Below, one piece after another: positions 8,588 to 17,118 of a stretch of DNA of 64,000 nt. A model generated the notes under the pieces. It was not told the DNA's origin. It was given only the letters and a program-made list of their open reading frames with translations, and ran no database searches. The DNA is from JAVBOW01 sp031549495 (GTDB lineage: Bacteria > Bacteroidota > Bacteroidia > Bacteroidales > Rikenellaceae), in NCBI GenBank assembly GCA_031549495.1, contig JAVBPS010000011.1, forward strand, positions 1 through 64,000, read 5' to 3'. Each line of letters begins with the position of its first letter. Position 1 is the stretch's first letter. Position numbers and translations under genes: made by a program.

Positions 8588-10882
8588 CTATTTCGCTTCC
8601 ACGATTTTCATGCAGGCCTCCAGGGTCAGCTCCGTGGGAACGGTACCCTTCGGGATGCGGTAGTTCTTGCCCTTGTAGGCGATGTAGGGGCCGTAGCGGC
8701 CGTTGAGCACCTGCATGTCGGCGTCCTCGGGGAAGGATTTGAGCACGGACTTGCCGCCTGCGCCGTTCGCCTGGTTTTTCTTCTCTTCCAGCAGTTGGAT
8801 CGCCCTTTCCAGGGTGACCGAATAGGGGTCGTCGCTCTTGGCCAGCGAAGCGAATTTGCCGTTATTGCGGGCGTAGGGGCCGAATTTACCGATGCCGATC
8901 ACCACGTCGTCGCCTTCGTAGGTGCCCACGGTGCGGGGCAGGGCGAACAGGGCGAGGGCTTCTTCCAGCGTGATCGAGGCGATCAGCTGACCTTTCTTTA
9001 GGCTCGCGTAGCGCGGTTTCTCGCCCTCGTCGGTGGCGATCTGCACCATCGGGCCGAAGCGGCCGATGCGGGCGCTCACCTCGCGTCCCGTGGCGGGGTC
9101 GGTGCCCAGCACGCGGATGTTGTTCGTCCGCTGCGGGGCGGTTTCCAGCGCCTGTTCGACCGTCTTGTGGAACGGGCCGTAGAACGCCGCGATCATCTTC
9201 TCCCAATCCTGCTCGCCGTCGGCGATCTGGTCGAATTCCTTCTCGACCGTGGCGGTGAAGTTATAGTCGAGGATATCCTTGAAATTGCCCTCCAGGTAGT
9301 CGTTCACCAGCATGCCCGTGTCGGTGGGGCAGAGACGCGAGGACTCTTTACCGACCACTTCGGTGAGTTCCTTGGCGGTCACTTTGTCTTTCGACAGGGT
9401 GAGTTGCGTGTAGGGGCGCTTCGTCCCTTCGCGGCCCTGCTTGACCACGTAGCCGCGGTTGATGATCGTGGTGATCGTGGGGGCGTAGGTCGAGGGGCGG
9501 CCGATGCCCAGCTCCTCCAGGCGGCGCACCAGGGCGGCCTCGCTGTAACGCGGGGGCGACTGGGTGAAACGCTCGGTGGCGGTGATCTTGTCGGCCAGAA
9601 GGGCGTCGCCTTCACGCATCGGGGGCATCACGCCCTGGCCCTGCTCCTGCTCTTCGTCCGACGATTCGGCGTAGAGGCGCAGGAAACCGTCGAAGAGGAT
9701 CACCTCGCCCGTGGCGACGAATTGCTCCGGGGCCGTGCTTACGTCGATCGTCACCACGCTGCGCATGATCTGCGCGGCGGCCATCTGCGAGGCCAGTGTG
9801 CGGCGGCGGATCAGTTCGTAGAGCCGTTTCTCGGCCGGGGTGCCGTCGATCGTCGCGTGGTCCATGTAGGAGGGGCGGATGGCTTCGTGGGCCTCCTGAG
9901 CCCCTTTGGTCTTGGTGGTGAAGTTGCGCGGGTTGCTGTATTTCTCGCCGAAGAGTTTGATGACTTCCTCTTTCGCGGCGGCGATGGCTTGTTTCGAGAG
10001 GTTCACCGAGTCGGTACGCATGTAGGTGATGTAACCGGCCTCGTAGAGTTTCTGGGCGGTGGACATCGTCTGCGAGACGCTCATGCCGAGGTGGCGGCCG
10101 GCCTCCTGCTGCAACGTGGAGGTGGTAAAGGGGGGTGCGGGCGACTTGGTGGCCGGTTTTTCCTCGGCCTTGGCGACCTTATAGCCTGCGCCGAGGCACT
10201 TGTTCAAAAACGCTTCGGACTGCTCGCGCGTTTCGAAGCGGCGGTTCAGGTCGGCTTTGAAGAGGGTTTTTAAGGGATCGTCCGGCAGGTAGAAATGGGC
10301 GGTCACACGCCAGTAGGCCGTCGCCTTGAAGTCGATGATCTCGCGCTCGCGCTCCACCAAGAGGCGCACGGCCACGCTCTGCACGCGTCCGGCCGAGAGC
10401 GACGGTTTCACCTTCTTCCAGAGCACCGGCGAGAGTTCGAAACCCACCAGCCGGTCCAGGATGCGGCGCGCCTGCTGGGCGTTCACCAGGTTCATATCCA
10501 GCGTGCGGGGATTCTCGACCGCTTCGAGGATCGCCCCTTTGGTGATCTCGTGGAAAACGATGCGGCGCGTGGTGTCCACCGGCAGTCCCAGCACCTGCGT
10601 CAGGTGCCAGGCGATAGCCTCTCCCTCGCGGTCCTCATCGGAAGCGAGCCAGACGGCCTGCGCGCTTTTGGCCAGCTTCGCGAGTTCGGCGACCACTTTC
10701 TTCTTATCGTCGGCCACCTCGTACGTCGGGGCGAAGCCGTGCTCGATGTCGATCCCCAACCCTTTCTTTGCCAGGTCGCGGATATGGCCGTAACTCGATT
10801 TGACGACGAAATCTTTTCCTAAGAATTTCTCTATGGTTTTCGCCTTGGCGGGCGACTCGACGATCACTAAATTCTCCTGCAT
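8588..10882 (-). CDS. topA: DNA topoisomerase I (type IA)
   Basis: 764 aa; relaxes negative supercoils by single-strand passage. The N-terminal Toprim domain starts LVIVESPAKAKTIEKFLG and carries the acidic SDEDREGEAIAWHL motif that binds Mg2+. The catalytic Tyr is in GYITYMRTDSVNLS (near residue 287). The C-terminus has tandem Topo_C-type repeats (GRFGPMVQI, GKFGPYARN, GRYGPYIAYKGKNYR) and no CxxC zinc fingers, as expected for Bacteroidota. The DUF4270 gene upstream on the same strand is separated by a terminator at 10895-10933, so topA likely has its own promoter in a very short gap. Confidence 0.97.
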   Translation of the reverse strand: MQENLVIVESPAKAKTIEKFLGKDFVVKSSYGHIRDLAKKGLGIDIEHGFAPTYEVADDKKKVVAELAKLAKSAQAVWLASDEDREGEAIAWHLTQVLGLPVDTTRRIVFHEITKGAILEAVENPRTLDMNLVNAQQARRILDRLVGFELSPVLWKKVKPSLSAGRVQSVAVRLLVEREREIIDFKATAYWRVTAHFYLPDDPLKTLFKADLNRRFETREQSEAFLNKCLGAGYKVAKAEEKPATKSPAPPFTTSTLQQEAGRHLGMSVSQTMSTAQKLYEAGYITYMRTDSVNLSKQAIAAAKEEVIKLFGEKYSNPRNFTTKTKGAQEAHEAIRPSYMDHATIDGTPAEKRLYELIRRRTLASQMAAAQIMRSVVTIDVSTAPEQFVATGEVILFDGFLRLYAESSDEEQEQGQGVMPPMREGDALLADKITATERFTQSPPRYSEAALVRRLEELGIGRPSTYAPTITTIINRGYVVKQGREGTKRPYTQLTLSKDKVTAKELTEVVGKESSRLCPTDTGMLVNDYLEGNFKDILDYNFTATVEKEFDQIADGEQDWEKMIAAFYGPFHKTVEQALETAPQRTNNIRVLGTDPATGREVSARIGRFGPMVQIATDEGEKPRYASLKKGQLIASITLEEALALFALPRTVGTYEGDDVVIGIGKFGPYARNNGKFASLAKSDDPYSVTLERAIQLLEEKKNQANGAGGKSVLKSFPEDADMQVLNGRYGPYIAYKGKNYRIPKGTVPTELTLEACMKIVEAK

Positions 10883-10894
10883 AAGTTGTCGGTA

Positions 10895-10933
10895 TAAAAA
10901 AGCGAAAACCTAAAGGATTTCTTTAGGTTCGCT
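10895..10933 (-). terminator. Terminator after the DUF4270 gene
   Basis: On the minus strand AGCGAACCTAAAG pairs with CTTTAGGTTTTCGCT around a 5-nt loop, followed by TTTTTTAT. It stops the GT5-DUF4270 transcript before topA. Confidence 0.8.
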
Positions 10934-10945
10934 CGTTTTGCGGTG

Positions 10946-12430
10946 TTAAGGAATGAGTGTATATGTGAGTTTGAGCTTGATCCGGTAGTTGGGCGTTTGC
11001 GATCCTTTCAGGGAGACCTGCCCGAAGGCATAAGGGTAGTACTGGTCGGCCCCCAGGCTGATCGTACGTTGGTAACTCGCGTCCTGGAGCAACTTGTGTA
11101 TCGTGCTGGTGATGTCCATACTGTAAAAACTGCTCACGTTGATGTCCGACGAACGGGTCAGGTAGCCCCCGTAGGCGGTCGTGGTGCTGTATGTGTTTTC
11201 GTAGTAGGGGTTATAGTCCGGGATGTTCGGGTTCGTGATGTTCTTCATGTCCAGCAGGTAGCTGTACATCTGGGGATAGTTGAGGTACATGCCTATGCGG
11301 TTCAGCGCCTTGTTCATCGCCGCGACGCTGTTATCCGCCAGGTCGAAGCAGATCGAGGCGTTGTTGATGGCGATATTTTTCCCGCCGCCCAATTGACGTA
11401 TCCGGTCGAGCAGTGCGTCGGTAACGGTCAGTTCGGTGAACACGCCGGACATCGCTTCCACGTAGGCGGTCTCCACCAACGGGCCCTGCACTTTGAGGTC
11501 GTGGCTGATCTGCGAGGAGAAGGTACCCGAAGCGTAGTCGTGCTCCACATGGAAGACGCTCATCGCGTAATAATAGTAATCCGTAAACGGATAGGAGGCT
11601 GTAACCTGCTTATTGGTGGTGGTTCCCCCGGTGTCAACCTCCGGATGGTGGGTGTACAGGGTAAAATAGGATGTACCCGAGAGATCTACTTTGTAAAGCG
11701 CGGCGTCCATTTTGTTATCCGGCACGAATACCAACCCCTTGAAGCCGGCGAAAGTCCCCCCGTTACCGAGGATAAAAACCTTGTCGCTCTCGAAGTTGCT
11801 TCCCGTGGCAATCAGTCGGTCGATATAATCCTTGCCGTCCGGGGTCAGCTCGTCGGCATATACCTTGAACGAGACGGTGTCGTTCTTCGCCAGATCGGAC
11901 GTGAAACGGAAGAGCGGCTTGGAGGCGTCGTAATAGGTGCCGATATTGGAGAGGTTGTAATACGTCGAGTCGCGTTTCAGATCTTTCGTCACCTCGTAGA
12001 TTGTGAAATCCTGGGCGGGCATGGTGTTGCCGCTCGTTGCGGGGATTTTTACACGGAAATAAACCGAGTCGAAAATGGCCCCGGCACCGAAATAGTTATT
12101 GGTCGCGTCGGTGGCCGTGGCATCTATATCGGGAAGGGGTTGGATGATCCCGCTGCATACCGTATAGCCGAAATCAGGGGTAAACCGCGATCCGATGTAG
12201 ACATTCCTCATATCGCTGGTCTGGATGGTATCCACCTGGTAGAGGCGCGTTTCGAAATAGACCGGCTCCGTGGCGGGATCCTCGCCCAGCGTCACCGCGA
12301 GGGTCTGCATCTGCTGATCCTCCGGGATCAGGTTGTTGCCCAGAAGGTCGTCCACACTCGTACACCCCGCCAGGGCCATCACGGCCGCGAGCGGCAAAAT
12401 CCACACCCTACGCTTTAAGCAGATCATCAT
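10946..12430 (-). CDS. DUF4270 family lipoprotein
   Basis: 494 aa. The N-terminus MMICLKRRVWILPLAAVMALAGC is a lipoprotein signal with lipobox LAGC, so the mature protein should be anchored in an envelope membrane. The rest is a beta-rich chain with TDYYYYAMSVFHVEHDY and a C-terminal LKLTYTLIP, matching the Bacteroidota family DUF4270, whose function is not established. The start codon overlaps the last 23 bp of the GT5-like gene, which implies translational coupling. This pairing with a short glycogen-synthase-like protein is a known neighbourhood in the order. A terminator follows directly. Confidence 0.85.
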   Translation of the reverse strand: MMICLKRRVWILPLAAVMALAGCTSVDDLLGNNLIPEDQQMQTLAVTLGEDPATEPVYFETRLYQVDTIQTSDMRNVYIGSRFTPDFGYTVCSGIIQPLPDIDATATDATNNYFGAGAIFDSVYFRVKIPATSGNTMPAQDFTIYEVTKDLKRDSTYYNLSNIGTYYDASKPLFRFTSDLAKNDTVSFKVYADELTPDGKDYIDRLIATGSNFESDKVFILGNGGTFAGFKGLVFVPDNKMDAALYKVDLSGTSYFTLYTHHPEVDTGGTTTNKQVTASYPFTDYYYYAMSVFHVEHDYASGTFSSQISHDLKVQGPLVETAYVEAMSGVFTELTVTDALLDRIRQLGGGKNIAINNASICFDLADNSVAAMNKALNRIGMYLNYPQMYSYLLDMKNITNPNIPDYNPYYENTYSTTTAYGGYLTRSSDINVSSFYSMDITSTIHKLLQDASYQRTISLGADQYYPYAFGQVSLKGSQTPNYRIKLKLTYTLIP

Positions 12431-13223
12431 AAAATTGTTTGTATTTATCCAGGTACCCTGCGTCCTCCTTCGCGCCGTACTCCAGTACGGGTTTGCCCGA
12501 AGAGCGCACGTACGCCAGCGTCCCCGCGTCCGGATGCGGGGTGTCCACCGTCACGGCGTCCGCATTATCAATAACGAAACGCATCAGGTTTTGGTATGTG
12601 GGCGTGGTAAGAATTTCGAGATTCGCGCTTTCCGCCCCCGAGTCGGCCACTTTATCCTTGAATCCGGCGTCCAGCTGGCCCGGGAAAACGTCGTCCGGCA
12701 ACGACACCACGATCTTCAGGTCGCGGAACAGGGGGTCGTCCGCGAAGCTGTTGCGCAGGTAGATCGGCACCAGAGCCGTGAACCACCCGTGGCAATGCAC
12801 CACGTCGGGCGACCAGCGCAGCTTCTTGACCGTCTCCAGCACCCCGCGGGCGAAGAAAAGCGCCCGCTCGTCGTTGTCCGGGAAGCAATTGCCGTCGGCA
12901 TCGGTGAGCATCGCCTTGCGGCCGAAATAATCCTCGTTGTCGATGAAATAGATCTGCACCCGCGCCGAGGGGATCGAGGCCACTTTGATGATCAGCTGGT
13001 GGTCGGTGTCGTTGATGATCAGGTTCATCCCCGAGAGGCGGATCACCTCGTGCAGCTGGTTGCGCCGCTCGTTGATCACGCCCCAGCGCGGCATGAAGGT
13101 GCGGATGTCCGCCCCCCGCTCCTGGATCGCCTGCGTCAGCGTACGGCACAAAGTAGCCATCTCGCTATCAGGCAGATAGGGAGTGATTTGCTGGCAAACG
13201 TAAAGTATCTTAGGATGGCTCAT
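12408..13223 (-). CDS. Glycogen/starch synthase-like protein, N-terminal (GT5) domain only
   Basis: 271 aa matching only the catalytic-N half of GT5 glycogen synthases (DVVHCHGWFTALVPIYL is the clearest family block). Full enzymes are about 480 aa with a second Rossmann domain that binds the ADP-glucose donor; that half is absent, and the N-terminal K-T/V-GGL donor motif is replaced by PDSEMATL. Synthase activity is therefore doubtful; a regulatory or structural role is possible. It is not simply a truncated pseudogene, since the end is coupled to the DUF4270 gene and a perfect promoter lies upstream (13264-13294). Function of this short form is unknown to me. Confidence 0.8.
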   Translation of the reverse strand: MSHPKILYVCQQITPYLPDSEMATLCRTLTQAIQERGADIRTFMPRWGVINERRNQLHEVIRLSGMNLIINDTDHQLIIKVASIPSARVQIYFIDNEDYFGRKAMLTDADGNCFPDNDERALFFARGVLETVKKLRWSPDVVHCHGWFTALVPIYLRNSFADDPLFRDLKIVVSLPDDVFPGQLDAGFKDKVADSGAESANLEILTTPTYQNLMRFVIDNADAVTVDTPHPDAGTLAYVRSSGKPVLEYGAKEDAGYLDKYKQFYDDLLKA

Positions 13224-13263
13224 TGCGGGAGTTTTTCCTGTTGCAGGCTATGAAAGCCAACTG

Positions 13264-13294
13264 CAAAGGTACTAATTTTTAACGATTTTAACAA
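13264..13294 (-). promoter_or_regulatory. Bacteroidota promoter of the GT5-DUF4270 operon
   Basis: On the minus strand TTG (13292-13294) and TACCTTTG (13264-13271) are 20 nt apart, which is the expected -33/-7 arrangement. The start codon lies 40 bp beyond. This is the clearest complete promoter in the window. Confidence 0.8.
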
Positions 13295-13388
13295 AAATCA
13301 TAAAAACCTGACTGTGGAGAGCGTGCGCAGCCCAGGTGTGATCACCGTCCGAAGGCTTACTGCGCGTGGTGCGTGTCGGTTCCGATCC

Positions 13389-13448
13389 GTAGGGGCACCC
13401 CTTGCGGGTGCCCTCTTTTCTTTGGGCACCCGCAAGGGGTGCCCCTAC
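13389..13448. repeat. Perfect GGGTGCCC-type inverted repeat
   Basis: 25-bp perfect arms starting GTAGGGGCACCCCTTGCGGG enclose a 10-nt TC-rich loop. It lies just beyond the stop of queA and could end its transcription. Confidence 0.85.
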
Positions 13449-13459
13449 ATGCACGGACA

Positions 13460-14509
13460 TCAAAGGATCAACATCGCGTCCCCGTAGGTCCCGAACCGGT
13501 AGCCCTCCTGGCGCGCTACCTTATAGGCGTTCATTACATTATCATACCCCCCGAAGGCGCAGACCATCATCAGCTGCGTCGAGTAGGGGAGGTGGAAATT
13601 GGTCACCATCGAGTCGGCGATCGAGAATTCGTAGGGGTGGAAGATGAACTTGTTCGTCCAGCCCTGGAACGGCTTGACCATCCCGTCGGTCGAAACCGAA
13701 CTCTCGACGGTGCGCATGACGGTCGTGCCCACAGCGCATACCTTGCGGCCCGAGCGGCGGGCGGCGTTGACCATCTCCGCCGCATCCGCGGGGATGTCGA
13801 TCTGCTCGGAGTCCATCTTGTGCTTGGTGAGGTCCTCGACGTCCACCGTGCGGAAGTTGCCCAGGCCCACGTGCAGGGTGATCTCGGCGCAGTTCACGCC
13901 TTTGATCTCCAGTCGCTTGAAGAGGTGCTTGCTGAAGTGCAGCCCGGCCGTCGGGGCGGCCACGGCGCCTTCGTGTTTGGCGAAAATGGTCTGGTAGCGC
14001 TCGGCGTCGATCTCTTCGACTTTCGAGCGGATCCATTTGGGAAGGGGCGTTTCGCCCATCTTGTAGAGCGCCTCCTTGAACTCTTCGTAGCTGCCGTCGA
14101 ACAGGAAACGCAGCGTGCGGCCGCGCGAGGTGGTGTTGTCGATCACCTCGGCCACCAGCAGGTCGTCGTCGCCGAAATAGAGCTTGTTGCCGATGCGGAT
14201 CTTACGTGCCGGATCGACCAGCACGTCCCACAGGCGCAGATCGCGGTTCAACTCCCTTAAAAGGAAGATCTCGATCTCGGCGCCGGTCTTCTCCTTGTTG
14301 CCGTACAGGCGGGCGGGGAAGACCTTCGTGTTGTTGAAGATCAGCACGTCCTGCGGGTCGAAGTAGTCGATCAGGTCTTTGAAGACCTTGTGCCGGATCT
14401 CGCCCGTCTTGCGGTTGACGACCATCAGGCGCGACTCGTCGCGGTTGTCGGTGGGGTATTTCGCCAGTAGCTCGGGCGAAAATTCGTAATTATATTGGGA
14501 TAACTTCAT
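13460..14509 (-). CDS. queA: S-adenosylmethionine:tRNA ribosyltransferase-isomerase
   Basis: 349 aa; transfers and isomerises the ribosyl part of SAM onto preQ1 at tRNA position 34, giving epoxyqueuosine. Family blocks are MKLSQYNYEFSPELLAKYP, FNNTKVFPARLYGNK, AAPTAGLHFSKHLF (signature), ALHVGLGNFRTV-like LHVGLGNFRTVDVE, and YSTQLMMVCAFGGYD near the end. Full length for the family. It is monocistronic between a repeat-rich leader (14510-14965) and a GGGTGCCC repeat. Other queuosine genes are not in the window, so whether it works with de novo synthesis or preQ1 salvage cannot be said. Confidence 0.96.
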   Translation of the reverse strand: MKLSQYNYEFSPELLAKYPTDNRDESRLMVVNRKTGEIRHKVFKDLIDYFDPQDVLIFNNTKVFPARLYGNKEKTGAEIEIFLLRELNRDLRLWDVLVDPARKIRIGNKLYFGDDDLLVAEVIDNTTSRGRTLRFLFDGSYEEFKEALYKMGETPLPKWIRSKVEEIDAERYQTIFAKHEGAVAAPTAGLHFSKHLFKRLEIKGVNCAEITLHVGLGNFRTVDVEDLTKHKMDSEQIDIPADAAEMVNAARRSGRKVCAVGTTVMRTVESSVSTDGMVKPFQGWTNKFIFHPYEFSIADSMVTNFHLPYSTQLMMVCAFGGYDNVMNAYKVARQEGYRFGTYGDAMLIL

Positions 14510-14965
14510 ATTCTCCTCTCAATTCTTGGGGCGGCTGCGCATATAGCACGCCATATTTCACACATCCTCCTCGCCTGCGCTGCTCACGTACCAAAGTACG
14601 CTGCGCTGCTCGCATCGGACGATGCGCGAAATCTGGCGCACTCTATGCACAGCGAAAATTTCCATGGAGGTTACGCTAATCACGGGGGGCGCTTCCCTCG
14701 CCGATCTGGTTTTTATATCGACCTTTTTCAGTCAAAAAGAAAAGGGCGATTAAAATATATACGCAGAAAAAACGATTTTGTTTCACCGGATGGCGATTAT
14801 TTTTTAACTTCCTGTTTTTATGTTGTCATTCAGAGCGAAGCGAAGAATCTTGGTCGGAATTGTTCATTGTCTGAACACAGCCCAACCAAGATTCTTCGCT
14901 TCGCTCTGAATGACAGATATTTTCCGCGTGCCGGGCGGCACCGCTTCGCTCTGAATGACAGATAT
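14510..14965. other. 456-bp intergenic region with several repeats
   Basis: The interval between queA (upstream side) and radC (downstream end) has no plausible gene. It holds an imperfect 38-bp inverted repeat (14533-14654), an AT-rich stretch (14710-14820) with no recognisable feature, and the palindromic repeat of the GTCATTC family with trailing partial copies (14825-14986). Confidence 0.75.
14533..14654. repeat. Large imperfect inverted repeat (REP-like)
   Basis: Arms 14533-14570 (from GGCTGCGCATATAGCACGCC) and 14617-14654 are inverse complements over about 38 bp with several mismatches. The loop contains a second small palindrome GTACcaaaGTAC flanked by direct GCGCTGCTC copies (14578-14611). 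Confidence 0.65.
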
Positions 14966-14986
14966 TCACCGTGTGCCGGGCGGCAC
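14825..14986. repeat. Palindromic intergenic repeat (GTCATTCAGA family), copy with tandem fragments
   Basis: Perfect 30-bp arms (14825-14854, 14885-14914) beginning GTCATTCAGAGCGAAGCGAA and ending TCTTGGT. Two partial tandem fragments follow, each with ATATT, CCGYGTGCCGGGCGGCAC and part of the arm. The last fragment runs into the 3' end of radC, whose final residues (VPPGTR) it encodes. Confidence 0.8.
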
Positions 14987-15661
14987 TTCGGTGTTGCCGA
15001 TCAGGCCGGCCTTTCGGAATGAGAAACGCTCTGAGGCGGTGATGATCACGTGGTCCAGCAGGGTGATGTCGAACAGCGAGGCGGCGGTTTCCAGTTTGCG
15101 GGTCAGTTCCAGGTCCTGTTTGCTCGGGCGGGCGGCACCCGAGGGGTGGTTGTGTACCACGAGGATGCCGGGGCTGAGGCGTTCCACCGCCCGCTTGACG
15201 ATCAGCTTGTGGTCGACCACCGTGCCCTGCACGCCGCCCTGGCTTACTTTCATTTTTTCCATCACCCGGTTCGAGGCGGAGAGGAAGACGACCCAGAATT
15301 CCTCGTGCGGCAGAGTGCCCAGCAGCGGGCGGAAGATCCGTTCCACGTCGGCGTCCGTGGTGATCGTTTCCAGCTCTTCGCCCCCGGCCACGGCGACCCT
15401 GCGCCCGGCCTCGAAGGCTGCGGCCAGTAACGCGGCTTTGCTTACGCCCATGCCCGAGATCGCGCGCAGGCGGTTCAGGTCCAGGCGCGCGAGTCCCGCC
15501 AGCCCGTTCCCTGCGGACAAGGCCTCCCCGGCCAGGTCCAATGCCGACCCGGCCCGGCCGCCGTCGCCCAGCAACACGCTCAGCAACTCTTCGTCCGAGA
15601 GCTCCGCCACGCCGCGGGCCACGAGGCGTTCGCGGACCTGCTTGTCTTTCGGGTCGATCAT
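14966..15661 (-). CDS. radC: RadC family JAB/JAMM-domain protein
   Basis: 231 aa. An N-terminal helix-hairpin-helix-like region (LARLDLNRLRAISGMGVSKA) precedes a JAB domain with the metal motif HNHPSGAARPSKQD (HxHx7SxxD). RadC was named for DNA repair but its biochemical role is unsettled. The C-terminus appears to have been extended or replaced by repeat sequence, ending PPGTR. It is the last gene of the purN-pepE-radC unit, 8 bp after pepE. Confidence 0.93.
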   Translation of the reverse strand: MIDPKDKQVRERLVARGVAELSDEELLSVLLGDGGRAGSALDLAGEALSAGNGLAGLARLDLNRLRAISGMGVSKAALLAAAFEAGRRVAVAGGEELETITTDADVERIFRPLLGTLPHEEFWVVFLSASNRVMEKMKVSQGGVQGTVVDHKLIVKRAVERLSPGILVVHNHPSGAARPSKQDLELTRKLETAASLFDITLLDHVIITASERFSFRKAGLIGNTEVPPGTR

Positions 15662-15669
15662 GGAAACGG

Positions 15670-16371
15670 TTAGAGCAGGAAGGAAAGGTTATCGCCCGCT
15701 GCCATCTCCTGCGGCGTTTTCCCGTGGCGGAAGATGCGCATCGGACGCGGGCCGATCAACGAGAGCTGCTCGCCCTCCATGCGCAGCATGCAACCTTCGC
15801 GCAGGCCGGCCACGTACATGTGGCGGTTGGCCTCGATGAACTCCTCGATGCGCTGTTCGCGCGTCTCGCCCGCGTGGCCCGTGGGGTGGGCGTCCAGGTA
15901 GTGGGGATTGATCTGGAAGGGGACCAGGCCGAGCGCTTCGAACGAGGCGGGCTCGACGATGGGCATGTCGTTGGTGGTGCGGATCGTCGGGCAGGCGACG
16001 TTGCTGCCGGCGCTCCATCCTATATAAGGTATGCCGCCGCGGATGCGCGCGCGGATCGGGTCCAGCAGGCCGTGCTCCTGCATCTTTTGCAGCAGGGCGA
16101 ACGTGTTGCCCCCGCCGACCACGATGGCGCGGGCTTTTTCCACCTCGCGGGCCGGGTTCGAGAACTCGTGCACCGAGCGGACGTTGACGCTGATGTCGTC
16201 GAAACGTTTCTGCACCTTTTTCAGGTAGTCGTCGTAGGAGAAGGTCACCGCGGCGTAGGGCACGAAGAGCACTTCGCCCACGTCGCCCAGGAAATGACCG
16301 ATGGTCTGGATCGGGTAAGAGAGGTACTCTTCGCCGGCGTTGGTGGAGTTGCTGATCAGTAATAGTCTCAT
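15670..16371 (-). CDS. pepE: Dipeptidase E (peptidase S51)
   Basis: 233 aa cytoplasmic serine peptidase that, in the characterised family, hydrolyses N-terminal Asp dipeptides. The nucleophile Ser is in GWSAGSNVA, and VVGGGNTFALLQKM and TTNDMPIV match the family. Length is normal (about 230 aa). Its ATG overlaps the stop of purN by 4 bp, so the two are translationally coupled. Confidence 0.93.
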   Translation of the reverse strand: MRLLLISNSTNAGEEYLSYPIQTIGHFLGDVGEVLFVPYAAVTFSYDDYLKKVQKRFDDISVNVRSVHEFSNPAREVEKARAIVVGGGNTFALLQKMQEHGLLDPIRARIRGGIPYIGWSAGSNVACPTIRTTNDMPIVEPASFEALGLVPFQINPHYLDAHPTGHAGETREQRIEEFIEANRHMYVAGLREGCMLRMEGEQLSLIGPRPMRIFRHGKTPQEMAAGDNLSFLL

Positions 16372-16937
16372 AGTTTTTTTATTTCGGTTTCAATGATTTC
16401 GGGGAAATAACGGTGTTCCAGCACGTGGATTTTTGCAGCGAGGGTATCCGGGGTATCGTCCGGGGCGACCGCCACGCGGTATTGGGCAAGGATGTCGCCG
16501 CTGTCGTAGACCTCGTTCACCCGATGGATCGTGATGCCGGATTCTTTCTCCCCGGCGGCGATCACCGCCTGGTGGACATGGTGGCCGTACATGCCCTTGC
16601 CGCCGTAGGCGGGCAGCAACGCCGGGTGGATGTTGACGATCTTCCCGCGGTAGGCCTCGACCAGCGCCGCGGGGATCAACCACAAGAAACCGGCCAGGAC
16701 CACGTAGTCGATCGCGCGGTCGCGCAAGATTTTTACAATGTATTCTTTGTCGGTGAATTGCATCCGGTCGAAAACCAGGCCCTCCACGCCCGCCTCGCGT
16801 GCGCGGGTCAGCACGTAAGCCTGCGGGTTGTTCGAAAGCACGAGAGTCACCCGGGCCAGCGGCGAATCCGCGAAATGTTCGATGATCTTCCGGGCGTTGC
16901 TCCCCGAGCCCGAGGCGAATATGGCGATGTTCTTCAT
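16368..16937 (-). CDS. purN: Phosphoribosylglycinamide formyltransferase
   Basis: 189 aa; transfers formyl from 10-formyl-THF to GAR in the third step of purine synthesis. Visible are the N-terminal IAIFASGSGSNARKIIEHF phosphate-binding region, the catalytic block NIHPALLPAYGGKGMYG with Asn and His, and the Asp in VYDSGDILAQ. It leads the operon purN-pepE-radC; a -7 box (16961-16968) lies 24 bp upstream. The functional link to pepE and radC is not obvious. Confidence 0.96.
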   Translation of the reverse strand: MKNIAIFASGSGSNARKIIEHFADSPLARVTLVLSNNPQAYVLTRAREAGVEGLVFDRMQFTDKEYIVKILRDRAIDYVVLAGFLWLIPAALVEAYRGKIVNIHPALLPAYGGKGMYGHHVHQAVIAAGEKESGITIHRVNEVYDSGDILAQYRVAVAPDDTPDTLAAKIHVLEHRYFPEIIETEIKKL

Positions 16938-16960
16938 GCGGATAGGAATGGTCGAATGGT

Positions 16961-16968
16961 CAAAATTA
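16961..16968 (-). promoter_or_regulatory. -7 box of the purN operon
   Basis: Minus strand TAATTTTG fits TAnnTTTG, 24 bp before the purN ATG. Confidence 0.5.
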
Positions 16969-17052
16969 AGAAAAAATCCCGGATAGAGGTTATCCGGGCA
17001 GGGAGTCCCCGGATAATTATTGACAATCTGCGTCGAAAAGGGAAAGTTTTCT

Positions 17053-17060
17053 TACGTTTG
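17053..17060 (+). promoter_or_regulatory. -7 box of the first barrel gene
   Basis: TACGTTTG, exact consensus, inside GGGAAAGTTTTCTTACGTTT, a block repeated before the second paralogue. Confidence 0.7.
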
Positions 17061-17118
17061 CACTCGATTCGGGCCGCTCAAGCGGCTATTTGTTAATCAT
17101 TAACCCCAAGTTTAAATT

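Noticed and set aside
10943..12418. 491-codon + strand frame
   Set aside because: Mirror of the DUF4270 gene, which has a lipoprotein signal and operon context.
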